From NCBI RefSeq assembly GCF_004123675.1, contig NZ_CP035417.1, forward strand, positions 1,851,501 through 1,915,500: a stretch of DNA of 64,000 nt, read 5' to 3'. The DNA comes from Leisingera sp. NJS204. GTDB taxonomy: Bacteria; Pseudomonadota; Alphaproteobacteria; Rhodobacterales; Rhodobacteraceae. The first letter of the stretch is position 1, and every line of letters starts with the position of its first letter. The notes under the pieces are model-generated. The model saw nothing but the letters and a program-made list of their open reading frames with translations. It had not been told where the DNA came from and did no database searches. This document shows, piece after piece, positions 43,501-51,930 of the stretch. A program made the position numbers and the translations under genes.

Positions 43501-44526
43501 GTGAAACGCATTAATCTGGCCCTGCAGGGCGGCGGCGCGCATGGGGCGTTTACCTGGGGAGTGCTGGACCGGCTGCTGGAGGATGAAGGGGTTGAGGTGG
43601 CTGGGATCACCGGCACCTCGGCCGGCGCATTGAACGGCGCGGCCTTCAAGTCCGGCATGGTTCAGGGCGGGCGGACCGGTGCCAAGGCGGCGCTGGACAA
43701 GTTGTGGGCGCAGATGGGGGCGGTGGGCGACATGCGCTTTGCCCATTGGCTGACCCGGTTTGATGCGGTGGCCTGGACCGGTGCATTGGAGGCTGCCATG
43801 CCATTCTCGCCGCTGGAAACCATGAGTCAGATGATCTCTCCCTATCACTACGGCCCTTTTTACAAGAACCCGCTGCAGGAGGTTGTCGATCAGTTCTGTT
43901 TCGATGATGTCTGCGCCGGGGCCGGGCCGGAGCTGTTTGTCTGCGCGACCTGTGTGCGCACGGGCAAGATCCGGGTCTTTGAGGGCACCGGGATCAGCAC
44001 CGATGCAATTCTTGCCTCGGCCTGCCTGCCGGACATGTTCCAGGCGGTGGAAATCGAGGATCCGGAGACCGGCCGGATGGAGGCCTATTGGGATGGCGGT
44101 TTCACCGGCAATCCGGCGCTGTTTCCGTTATTCCGAGCAGAGTTGCCGGGGGATGTGGTGATTGTGAACATCAATCCGCTGGAGCGCGAGGAGGTTCCGA
44201 AGACGCCGCAGCAGATCCGCAACCGGGTGAATGAGATCAGCTTTAACTCGTCCTTGCTGCGGGAGCTGCGCGCCATCAATTTTGTGCAGCGGCTGCTGGA
44301 GGATGGCACGCTTGAGGCCGGGCGGATGAAGCAGGTTCGGGTGCACATGATTGCAGATGATGATCTGATGACGCAGCTGTCAGTCACCACCAAGCTGTTT
44401 CCGGTGCCGCAGATCCTGGCGCGGCTGAAACAGGCAGGGCGGGACGCGGCGGAGAACTTCCTGGCACAGGACGGTGAAAATCTCGGCCTGCGCTCTTCAA
44501 CGGATCTGCCTGCGATGTTCAGCTAG
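43501..44526 (+). CDS. Patatin-like phospholipase
   Basis: Ser-Asp dyad lipid hydrolase, 341 residues from a GTG start (AGGTG 8 nt upstream). The oxyanion loop is LQGGGAHGAFTWGVL (8-22), the nucleophile Ser40 is in GTSAGAL, and the catalytic Asp is in YWDGGFTGNP. No signal peptide, so it acts in the cytoplasm. A patatin gene beside bdhA recurs in alphaproteobacteria, so a role around storage polyester or membrane lipids is plausible but unproven. Confidence 0.9.
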   Translation: MKRINLALQGGGAHGAFTWGVLDRLLEDEGVEVAGITGTSAGALNGAAFKSGMVQGGRTGAKAALDKLWAQMGAVGDMRFAHWLTRFDAVAWTGALEAAMPFSPLETMSQMISPYHYGPFYKNPLQEVVDQFCFDDVCAGAGPELFVCATCVRTGKIRVFEGTGISTDAILASACLPDMFQAVEIEDPETGRMEAYWDGGFTGNPALFPLFRAELPGDVVIVNINPLEREEVPKTPQQIRNRVNEISFNSSLLRELRAINFVQRLLEDGTLEAGRMKQVRVHMIADDDLMTQLSVTTKLFPVPQILARLKQAGRDAAENFLAQDGENLGLRSSTDLPAMFS

Positions 44527-44527
44527 G

Positions 44528-45238
44528 TCAGGCGGGTTCTTTCAGGGCTGGTTTCTTGCCGTTTTCCAAAGGCTTTGAAGGATCCTTGGGGTTCGGGTAG
44601 ACAAGGCCTGCCGAGATTACCAGCTTGGCAGAATCCTCCACCGACATATCCAGCGCGATCACATCCTCTTCGGGGACGAACAGCAGAAAGCCGGATGTCG
44701 GGTTTGGTGTGGTCGGCAAAAAGACACTGACCAGGCCGCCGCTGGTTTCGACCTTCTTGGCGATCTCACCCTTGGCGTTGGTTGAAATGAAGCCGATCGC
44801 CCAGATGCCCTTGCGCGGGTATTGGACAAGGCAGGCCTTTTCAAAACTGCGTTCCGATTGGGCAAAGACAGTTTCGGAAATCTGCTTGATGCCCGAATAA
44901 ACGGTGCGGACCACCGGCATGCGTTCCACCAGGCTTTCGGCAAAGCTGATCAGCGACCGGCCCAGAATGCCCTTGGCGACCCAGCCGACAACAATTGTGA
45001 ACAGCAGAAAGATGATCAGCCCGACACCGCGCAGGTTGATGCCGATGTATTGTTCGGGCCGGACTGTGTGCGGTACCAGCGGCAGCACCACGCTGTCGAT
45101 CCAGCCCATCACCGACCACAGAAGCCAGATGGTCAGACCTACCGGCGCAATGACGACGATCCCGGTAAAGAAGGAGGCGCGCAGACTGGCAAACAATCCG
45201 CGGCGTCGGTGAGGTTCTTCGTCGAAGGGCGTGGTCAT
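44528..45238 (-). CDS. DUF502 membrane protein
   Basis: A 236-residue inner-membrane protein with two helices (about 20-42 and 64-86) and a soluble C-terminal part. Family patterns are TGIVVIAPVGLTIWLLW, VERMPVVRTVYSGIKQISETV and ISTNAKGEI/VFLPTTPNPTSGFLLFVPEEDV. The ATG at 45238 is used rather than 45301 because the upstream residues are not family-like. Plant homologues (COV1-like) affect trafficking; the bacterial role is unknown. It ends next to the convergent patatin gene with only 1 nt between. Confidence 0.88.
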   Translation of the reverse strand: MTTPFDEEPHRRRGLFASLRASFFTGIVVIAPVGLTIWLLWSVMGWIDSVVLPLVPHTVRPEQYIGINLRGVGLIIFLLFTIVVGWVAKGILGRSLISFAESLVERMPVVRTVYSGIKQISETVFAQSERSFEKACLVQYPRKGIWAIGFISTNAKGEIAKKVETSGGLVSVFLPTTPNPTSGFLLFVPEEDVIALDMSVEDSAKLVISAGLVYPNPKDPSKPLENGKKPALKEPA

Positions 45239-45318
45239 GTGGCTTCTTTGCGGAAATTTCGAGTGGAACCTAGGCACTGATTGCGGGCGGAGCAATGGCA
45301 TCCGCCCGGAAAATCAAG

Positions 45319-46233
45319 TCATTGTGCCAGTTTGTTCAGTTCCTGTGCGATCTTTGCCGCCAGCCGGGCGTTGTTGCGCACCAATGCGATATTGGCGGTA
45401 AGCGAACGGCCTTCGGTCAGCTCGAAGATGCGGCGCAGCAGGAAGGGGGTCACATCCTTGCCCGAGATGCCTTGTTCATCCGCCTCCGATTGGGCCTGAG
45501 TGATGACCGGAGCCAGTTCCTCTGCCGCGATTTCGGCGTCTGCCGGGATCGGGTTGGCGATCAGCTGGCCGCCGGGCAGCCCCATTGCCTGCCGTGTGGC
45601 ATGGGCGCGGGCAATCTGTGCCGGATCATCCATGCGCAGCGGTGCCTTCAGATCCGACTGGGCCGACCAAAAGGCCGGAAAGCTGTCTTGGCCATAGGCG
45701 ATGACCGGCACGCCCTGGGTTTCCAGCACTTCCAGCGTTTTCGGCACGTCAAGAATGGCTTTGGCGCCTGCCGCCACCACGGTGACCGGGGTCTGCGCCA
45801 GTTCCATCAGGTCGGCGGAGATATCGAATGTGGTTTCCGCGCCTTTGTGGACGCCTCCGATGCCGCCGGTGGCAAAGACTTCAATCCCGGCCAGACGCGC
45901 GGCAATCATCGTGGCCGCAACAGTGGTGGCACCGGTGCCGCCTGTGGCGATACAAGCGGGCATGTCGGCGCGGGAGATCTTGGCAACCCCCTGCGCCTGG
46001 CCAAGCGCCTGCAATTGATCGGGTTCCAGCCCCACATGCAGCACGCCTTTTATAACGGCCATGGTGGCGGGCACCGCGCCACCATCGCGGATGTCTTGTT
46101 CTACCTGTGCGGCGACCTCGACATTCTGCGGGTAGGGCATGCCATGGGTGATGATGGTGCTTTCCAGCGCAACAATGGCCTGTCCTGCAGCCTTGGCGGC
46201 CTGGACCTCGGATGAAGTGCGGATCTCGATCAC
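45319..46233 (-). CDS. psuG: Pseudouridine-5'-phosphate glycosidase
   Basis: Reversibly cleaves pseudouridine 5'-phosphate to uracil and ribose 5-phosphate. 304 residues with the family patterns VALESTIITHGMPYPQN (23-39), GVLHVGL, KISRADMPACIATGGTGATTVAATM and FATGGIGGVHKGAE. It overlaps psuK by 4 nt, giving the complete two-step pseudouridine degradation pathway. Confidence 0.95.
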   Translation of the reverse strand: MIEIRTSSEVQAAKAAGQAIVALESTIITHGMPYPQNVEVAAQVEQDIRDGGAVPATMAVIKGVLHVGLEPDQLQALGQAQGVAKISRADMPACIATGGTGATTVAATMIAARLAGIEVFATGGIGGVHKGAETTFDISADLMELAQTPVTVVAAGAKAILDVPKTLEVLETQGVPVIAYGQDSFPAFWSAQSDLKAPLRMDDPAQIARAHATRQAMGLPGGQLIANPIPADAEIAAEELAPVITQAQSEADEQGISGKDVTPFLLRRIFELTEGRSLTANIALVRNNARLAAKIAQELNKLAQ

Positions 46234-47138
46234 AGCGGTGGTTCTCCTGAAACATAGGTGGCCGCAGCCTTGAGGGCGGAGGCCAAAGCGGTCTTGCGGT
46301 CTTCGCCCCGTGCCTCGGCAACGATATGGGCGGCCATGAAGGTATCACCTGCGCCGGTCACGCGGGCAACCGTGACGCGGGGCGGGACAAGGGTGATGGC
46401 GCCCTGGGCATCGGCTACAGTGGCAGAGGAGCCGCCATCAGTGACCAGCACCCGCGCCGCGCCGCGGTCCAGCATCGCCTTAGCGGCGGTTTCGCTGTCG
46501 GTGAATTCGGCTTGGCACAGGATGCCGGCTTCTTCGAGGTTCACATAGAGCGTGCCGCGGGTGCGGTTGAGGAAGGGGCGCAGCCGTTCCGCCTTGCCAG
46601 GGGAAGCAGGCGCCACCCGCAAGTCTGCCTTGGCAAAGGCCGGGCTGGCGACAATGTCATCCAGCAGCGACAATGTAAGGTTTCCATCCAGCGCAACCTG
46701 ACCCGTGTAGGGGGTCTCCGCGGTACCCAGTGCGCCGTTGGACAGCGGGCGCAGGATCTTGTCGCCTGCCGCCTCCAGCGAATGGGCATCGGCAATGGCG
46801 GCGATCAGCCCGTTGGCACCCTCAACAGCCATGTAGCGGTCGGTGGGCAGATCCTCGGAGCGGTAGATGTGGTCGGTGATCAGGCCGAAGTGGCTGCAGG
46901 CATGGATCAGCTCGTCTCCTTCGGGATCGCGGCCCACGGCCGTCAGCAGGGCAGGCTGCATGCCGAACCGCGACAGGGTCATGGCGATGTTCATGGCCAC
47001 GCCGCCAGGCAGCCGGGTGATGCGCCCGGGCATGTCCGAGCCGCGCTGCATTTCCGTTCTGCAACGGCCGATGATGTCCCACAGAACCGATCCGATGCAT
47101 AGGATGGCAGGTGTCCGGGAATGAGAGGCTTGTGTCAT
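46230..47138 (-). CDS. psuK: Pseudouridine kinase (PfkB family)
   Basis: Phosphorylates pseudouridine for PsuG. 302 residues, PfkB fold: GRITRLPGGVAMNIAMTLSRFG near the N terminus, and the C-terminal ATP/catalytic signature VARVTGAGDTFMAAHI with the base Asp. The substrate call rests on overlap with psuG. There is no clear ribosome site before the ATG, and the DUF4198 gene ends 41 nt upstream, so it may be co-transcribed with that gene. Confidence 0.93.
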   Translation of the reverse strand: MTQASHSRTPAILCIGSVLWDIIGRCRTEMQRGSDMPGRITRLPGGVAMNIAMTLSRFGMQPALLTAVGRDPEGDELIHACSHFGLITDHIYRSEDLPTDRYMAVEGANGLIAAIADAHSLEAAGDKILRPLSNGALGTAETPYTGQVALDGNLTLSLLDDIVASPAFAKADLRVAPASPGKAERLRPFLNRTRGTLYVNLEEAGILCQAEFTDSETAAKAMLDRGAARVLVTDGGSSATVADAQGAITLVPPRVTVARVTGAGDTFMAAHIVAEARGEDRKTALASALKAAATYVSGEPPL

Positions 47139-47179
47139 AATGATCTATTGCCGCCTTTACCCGCCCTCTGCAAGCGGCT

Positions 47180-47989
47180 TCAGCGTAGCGGCACGGCAAA
47201 GGTCAGCGCGGCCCAAAGGCTTTCCCACACGTGATCTTTGTCCTCCGGCGCAGGGCGCAGGACCACAGCGTCCAGCAGATAGGTATGCCCCGGTAGTACT
47301 GGGATGACGGATTTTCCCTGTGAATCTGTCAGCCGGGTGCTGATGGTGACACTGCCGTCCTGGGCTTTGGCAAAGACCTCGACCTGCACCTGCGGGCGCG
47401 GGTTGCCCTGGTACAGAACCTGAACCGGGAACCCCGCTACCAGATCATCGGTATAGGGATTGGCGAGGGCTACGATTTCGGTCTCCATACCGGTGTCCAG
47501 ATCGGACCCTTCACCGCTGCCGATGGCCACCAGAGCCTTGGCATGGCGGGTGTATTGCTCGGCAAAGCCCGCGTCGGGCAGGCCGCGTTCGGTATGCTGA
47601 CTGGGGATGCCGGCAAAACCCTTGTGGTCAATGAAGGCCTGAAAACCTTCCCATGTTTCATAGGTCAGTGTCTGCGGCTGTGTCTGGTGGATGATCACGG
47701 TCAAACCATCGCCGGTCTCATCCGCTGAGAACGCAGGCATATCGCCCATCCGGCCCTTATAGGGGGACGCTGATCCGTCCTTTATGACCTCGAACCGGGC
47801 GATCCGGTGATCCAGATAGGGCTGCTCGGCGCCGTTGAATTCCTGCCCGTTGCGCAGACTGGCCACCACTGTAGTACCGGAATTCACTTGATATTTTTCC
47901 GGCTCGATCCAAAACTCGTGGGATAACAGCGGGGCGGCCCCCAAAGTCAGCCCGGCACAGAGAATTGAGCAGAACAGGCGGTATTGCAT
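47180..47989 (-). CDS. DUF4198 periplasmic protein (metal-transport associated family)
   Basis: A 269-residue exported protein; signal peptide about 1-23, mature start near HEFWIEPEKYQV. DUF4198 proteins often sit with nickel or cobalt uptake genes. The ATG at 47989 has AAGGA 7 nt upstream; the frame runs to 48208 but that part is antisense to the neighbour. Its start codon shares bases with the start of the divergent HupE/UreJ gene, which supports a joint function, probably in Ni/Co or similar metal handling. Confidence 0.85.
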   Translation of the reverse strand: MQYRLFCSILCAGLTLGAAPLLSHEFWIEPEKYQVNSGTTVVASLRNGQEFNGAEQPYLDHRIARFEVIKDGSASPYKGRMGDMPAFSADETGDGLTVIIHQTQPQTLTYETWEGFQAFIDHKGFAGIPSQHTERGLPDAGFAEQYTRHAKALVAIGSGEGSDLDTGMETEIVALANPYTDDLVAGFPVQVLYQGNPRPQVQVEVFAKAQDGSVTISTRLTDSQGKSVIPVLPGHTYLLDAVVLRPAPEDKDHVWESLWAALTFAVPLR

Positions 47990-49139
47990 GAATTTGTCCT
48001 TGGCTGTCGGGCGCAGTGTGACTTGGCTGCGGATCCTATTTGCGCTGCTGTTCACTATGGTTGCAATAGGCGCTGGAAGTGCCCGCGCCCATGAAGTCAC
48101 GCCGGTGATTGCCGATTTCACGGTGAAAGACGGGCAGGTTGCACTGGAACTGCGTCTGAACGTTGAGGCCTTTGTTGCCGGGATCAATCTGGATGGGCTG
48201 TCCGACACAAATGAGACCGCACAGGCTGCCGATTATGACGAGCTGCGCGCGCTGGAGGCTCCGGAACTGGAACCGATGGTTCAGCTCTTTGCCGAAGAAT
48301 GGCTGGAGACCTTTTCCCTGCAGGCCGGCGGCCCGGTGGAGTTGCGCGTCTCTGGCATTTCGATTCCTGAGGCAGGCGACACAAACCTGCCGCGGGCGTC
48401 CTTTCTTGAACTGACCGGTGAAATTCCTGCGGGCGCAGACAGCCTGCGCATTGCCTGGCCTGCCGGGTCCGGCGGGGTGGTGCTGCGGCAGAACGGGGTG
48501 GAGGAGCCTTACACCGGGTACTTGCAGGGGGGAGAGACCTCACCCTCGATCCCGCTCCAGGGCGGTGCGGCCAAGACGCCGGTCGAGGCCTTTGCGGAAT
48601 ACATCCCCGTCGGCTTTACCCATATCCTGCCGAAAGGGCTGGACCATATCCTGTTTGTTCTGGGGCTGTTCTTTCTCAGCCCGCGGGTGAAGCCGCTGCT
48701 GCTGCAAGTAAGTATCTTTACCGTGGCCCATACCATCACCCTGGCGCTGGGCGCTCTGGGGGTGGTCAGCGTCAATGCTGCCATTGTCGAGCCGCTGATT
48801 GCGCTGTCGATTGTCTTTGTCGCGGTCGAGAACATCTTTGCCCGCAAGCTTCACAGCTGGCGGACCTTTGTGATCTTTGGCTTCGGGTTGCTGCACGGGT
48901 TGGGCTTTGCCAGCGTTTTGGGTGCGTTTGGCCTGCCGTCCAGTCAGTTCCTGCCAGCCCTGATTGGTTTTAACGTCGGCGTGGAGCTGGGTCAGCTAGC
49001 GGTGATTGCAGCTGCTTACATCGGCGTGCGCCTGTGGTTCGGGCGGCATCCGAAATACCGCGGCCGGGTGGCAATTCCGGCTTCGGTCACAATCGCGCTG
49101 ATAGGGGGGTACTGGTTTGCCGAGCGGGTGTTCCTGTAA
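47988..49139 (+). CDS. HupE/UreJ-family membrane protein
   Basis: A 383-residue exported membrane protein. Signal peptide about 1-34 (cleavage after ARA, mature HEVTPVIADF), a periplasmic domain of some 170 residues, then six helices with HupE/UreJ_2 signatures GFTHILPKGLDHILFVLGLFF, FTVAHTITLALGALGV, LLHGLGFASVLG and GFNVGVELGQLAV. The His-rich helices suit nickel or cobalt permeation. A GTG at 48018 is an alternative start that would free the overlap with the divergent gene. No hydrogenase or urease gene is near. Confidence 0.87.
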   Translation: MNLSLAVGRSVTWLRILFALLFTMVAIGAGSARAHEVTPVIADFTVKDGQVALELRLNVEAFVAGINLDGLSDTNETAQAADYDELRALEAPELEPMVQLFAEEWLETFSLQAGGPVELRVSGISIPEAGDTNLPRASFLELTGEIPAGADSLRIAWPAGSGGVVLRQNGVEEPYTGYLQGGETSPSIPLQGGAAKTPVEAFAEYIPVGFTHILPKGLDHILFVLGLFFLSPRVKPLLLQVSIFTVAHTITLALGALGVVSVNAAIVEPLIALSIVFVAVENIFARKLHSWRTFVIFGFGLLHGLGFASVLGAFGLPSSQFLPALIGFNVGVELGQLAVIAAAYIGVRLWFGRHPKYRGRVAIPASVTIALIGGYWFAERVFL

Positions 49140-49154
49140 ACGCCCGCTGATGGA

Positions 49155-49787
49155 TCAGCCCATTGCCCGCATCAGGGTCTTTATCTGGGCAAGCGGATCC
49201 TCTGCGTGCCAGATTTCATCGCCAATGCCAAAGAAATCCGTAAAGGGGGCAATGCTGCGTATCAGGTCTTCGGTCAAGCCGCCCTCGGCCACGACCGGAA
49301 CTTCGATCATCTGGGACCACCACTGGAACAGATCGGCCTCGGCCTTGGCGCCGTCGCCCAGACCAGAAGTGCCGACGGGGCCAAAGCTCACATAGTCCAC
49401 ACCTGCCTCACCTGCCACCATACCGTCATGCTGAGACGCTCCGCAGAAACAGCCGACAATGGCATCCGCCCCCAGCGCCTTGCGCGCGGTGCGAACCGAT
49501 TTAGAAGCGTCGGTCAGATGCACGCCATCCAATCCCAGCCGCTCGGCCAGGATCTGGTGATCCGAGATCACCAAAGCCACATCGCGCTCCATCGTGACCT
49601 CGCGCAGCGCGTCACCGGCACGGCTCAGCGTGTCCTCATCGCGGCTGGCCAGATCCAGGCGCACGCAGGCGACATCTATTTCGTCCAGCACCCGTGCCAA
49701 TTGGCCGGGGAACTTGCCCAGCTCAAAGCTTGGCGGGGAGATCAAATAGATCTGCGGCTGTTCCGGTGCGTCAGAAGGGCTGTCCAT
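49155..49787 (-). CDS. Thiamine phosphate synthase-like protein with altered active site
   Basis: A 210-residue TIM-barrel homologue of ThiE; the ATG at 49787 follows GGAG with 7-nt spacing. GLDGVHLTDA and GVDYVSFGPVGTS show the family. The residues that bind HMP-pyrophosphate in ThiE are changed: the usual QLREK reads RLDLA, ND reads SD, and PTxTK is replaced by TSGLGDGAK. It may be a TenI-like or other ThiE paralogue rather than a working synthase. Convergent with the HupE gene; no other thi gene is present. Confidence 0.8.
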   Translation of the reverse strand: MDSPSDAPEQPQIYLISPPSFELGKFPGQLARVLDEIDVACVRLDLASRDEDTLSRAGDALREVTMERDVALVISDHQILAERLGLDGVHLTDASKSVRTARKALGADAIVGCFCGASQHDGMVAGEAGVDYVSFGPVGTSGLGDGAKAEADLFQWWSQMIEVPVVAEGGLTEDLIRSIAPFTDFFGIGDEIWHAEDPLAQIKTLMRAMG

Positions 49788-49956
49788 GGTGGCGCTCCAT
49801 TGTTCAGGCGATTGGACGGTGTTTAGCCGATTTGCCGCCGGACGCAAGGATTTGCGCAGCCCGAGGCAGCGGGAAATACCAGCAAGGCAGGTGCCGGACC
49901 TTGCCCCGGACGCCCGCGGGGATTACAGCAAGGCGGATTTTAAGCGCAACAGACGG

Positions 49957-50721
49957 ATGACCGCAGCAATGCCCACCGATACGCCTCAGCCCGCCTTTGT
50001 CCTTGTCCGCCCGCAGATGGGCGAGAATATCGGCGCCGCGGCGCGGGCGATGTGGAACTTCGGCCTTGACCGGATGCGCATCGTCGCACCGCGCGACGGC
50101 TGGCCGAACCCCAAGGCGGTGGCGATGTCCTCGGGGGCCGGTCGCCTGCTGGACGAGGCGCAGCTCTGTGCGGACGTGCCGGAGGCGCTGGGCGATTGCA
50201 CTTATGTGTTTGCCACGACTGCCCGCCAGCGCGGATTGACCAAACCCGTCTACAGCCCCGAACGCGCGATGCAGATCGCGGCGGAGAAGATCGCGGCGGG
50301 CGAGAAGGTCGCGGTGATGTTCGGGCCCGAACGCGCGGGCCTCGAGAATGAGGATATTGCCAAGGCCAACGCCATCATCTCGGTGCCGGTGAACCCGCTG
50401 TACGCTTCGCTGAACCTGGGCCAATGCGTGCTGCTGACCGGTTATGAATGGATGCGCCAGTCCGCGGATGTGGAGCATGAAACCACTGACCTGGGCCGCA
50501 AGGGCGAATGGGCAAGCGGCGTCGAGGTCGAGAAACTGGTGGAGCATTACGAGGACCGGCTGGACGAGGCGGGCTTCTTCTTCCCGCCGGAAAAGGCCGA
50601 CAGCATGAAGACCAACCTGCGCAACCTGTGGAGCCGGATGCGGATGACCCGTTCCGACGTGCAGATGCTGCACGGGATCATGCGCCAGATGGTCCGCTGG
50701 AAAGAGCGCGGCGGCGAGTAA
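49957..50721 (+). CDS. trmJ: SPOUT RNA methyltransferase, TrmJ type
   Basis: Probable tRNA 2'-O-methyltransferase for position 32. 254 residues; the knot signatures are FVLVRPQMGENIGAAARAMWNFGL (N-terminal), VAVMFGPERAGLENEDI and NPLYASLNLGQCVLLTGYEW (C-terminal). The C-terminal extension (FFFPPEKADSMKTNLRNLWSRM) is typical of the TrmJ subgroup. Either ATG 49957 or 49969 could start it; neither has a clear ribosome site. Confidence 0.88.
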   Translation: MTAAMPTDTPQPAFVLVRPQMGENIGAAARAMWNFGLDRMRIVAPRDGWPNPKAVAMSSGAGRLLDEAQLCADVPEALGDCTYVFATTARQRGLTKPVYSPERAMQIAAEKIAAGEKVAVMFGPERAGLENEDIAKANAIISVPVNPLYASLNLGQCVLLTGYEWMRQSADVEHETTDLGRKGEWASGVEVEKLVEHYEDRLDEAGFFFPPEKADSMKTNLRNLWSRMRMTRSDVQMLHGIMRQMVRWKERGGE

Positions 50722-50781
50722 GCCGCTCTGGACCTTTAGATAACCCGCCCCTAGCTTGGCACCACAGACAAAGAGGCAAGC

Positions 50782-51927
50782 ATGAGCAAGCGCAGCATTT
50801 TCGAAGAGGTTGAGGGCGAGAAGACGGACGCCCCCGCAGCGCAGCCGGGGCTGATCGACCGCGGCCGCGGCGGCGCCCGCAAAGGCATCCGCGCCTGGCT
50901 GATGGTGCTGTTTGCCCTGGTGGTGGCAATGATCGTGGTGGGCGGGTTGACGCGCCTCACGGACTCGGGCCTGTCGATCACCGAATGGCGCCCCGTGACC
51001 GGATCCATCCCGCCGATGTCCGAGGCGGAATGGCAGGCGGAGTTCGGCAAATACCAGCAGATCGACCAGTGGCGTATTCAGAACCAATGGATGGAACTGT
51101 CAGATTTCAAATCGATCTATTGGTGGGAATGGGGCCACCGGCAATTGGGCCGCGTCATTGGCCTGGTTTGGGCGCTCGGCTTCCTCGGGTTCCTGGTCGC
51201 GCGCAAGATCCCGGCAGGCTGGGCAGGACGCTTGGCGCTGCCCGGCATCCTGGGCGGTGTGCAGGGCGCGATCGGCTGGTGGATGGTGGCCTCTGGCGTG
51301 ACGCAGGGCGAGGGGATGACCGCTGTCGCCTCCTACCGCCTTGCCGTGCATCTGGGATTGGCCTTTGTGATCCTTGGCTTCATTGCCTGGTACATGCTGA
51401 TGCTGGGCCGCGAGGAGCGCGAGCTGATGCAGGCGCGTCGCGCCAAGGAGGCCAAGCTGTTCAGCCTGTCCACCGGCCTGATGCATTTCGCCTTCCTGCA
51501 GATCCTGCTGGGCGCACTGGTGGCGGGGATCGACGCGGGCCGCTCGTATACCGATTGGCCGCTGATGGGCGGGCAGGTGATCCCGCCGCAGCCTTTCATG
51601 ATTGAACCCGTGTGGAAGAATTTCTTTGAAAACCCCGGGCTGGTGCAATTCATTCACCGGGTGGCGGGGTACTTGCTGTTTGCCTTTGGCGTGGTGGCCT
51701 GGCTGCGCGGGCGCGGCTCTGCCCATGCGCGCACCCGTTTTGCCTTCAACGCCGTCTTTGCAGCGCTGTCCGTGCAGGTGCTGCTGGGGATCATCACCGT
51801 GATCTATGCCGCACCGCTGCACGCCGCGATCACCCACCAGCTGGTGGCAATCGGCGTCTGGGTGCTGATCCTGCGCGCCCGCTTCCTGTCTGCCTATCCC
51901 ATTGCAACCTCGATCAAGGATCATTGA
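50782..51927 (+). CDS. ctaA: Heme A synthase (COX15/CtaA type 2)
   Basis: Oxidises the C8 methyl of heme O to give heme A for aa3 oxidases. 381 residues, eight membrane segments. Diagnostic parts: GGLTRLTDSGLSITEWRPVTG (54-74), EFKxIY-like DFKSIYWWEWGHRQLGR with the first heme His, YRLAVHLGLAF, and QFIHRVAGYLLF and AITHQLVAI with the other His ligands. Three nucleotides separate it from the M32 gene downstream. Confidence 0.95.
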   Translation: MSKRSIFEEVEGEKTDAPAAQPGLIDRGRGGARKGIRAWLMVLFALVVAMIVVGGLTRLTDSGLSITEWRPVTGSIPPMSEAEWQAEFGKYQQIDQWRIQNQWMELSDFKSIYWWEWGHRQLGRVIGLVWALGFLGFLVARKIPAGWAGRLALPGILGGVQGAIGWWMVASGVTQGEGMTAVASYRLAVHLGLAFVILGFIAWYMLMLGREERELMQARRAKEAKLFSLSTGLMHFAFLQILLGALVAGIDAGRSYTDWPLMGGQVIPPQPFMIEPVWKNFFENPGLVQFIHRVAGYLLFAFGVVAWLRGRGSAHARTRFAFNAVFAALSVQVLLGIITVIYAAPLHAAITHQLVAIGVWVLILRARFLSAYPIATSIKDH

Positions 51928-51930
51928 CCT

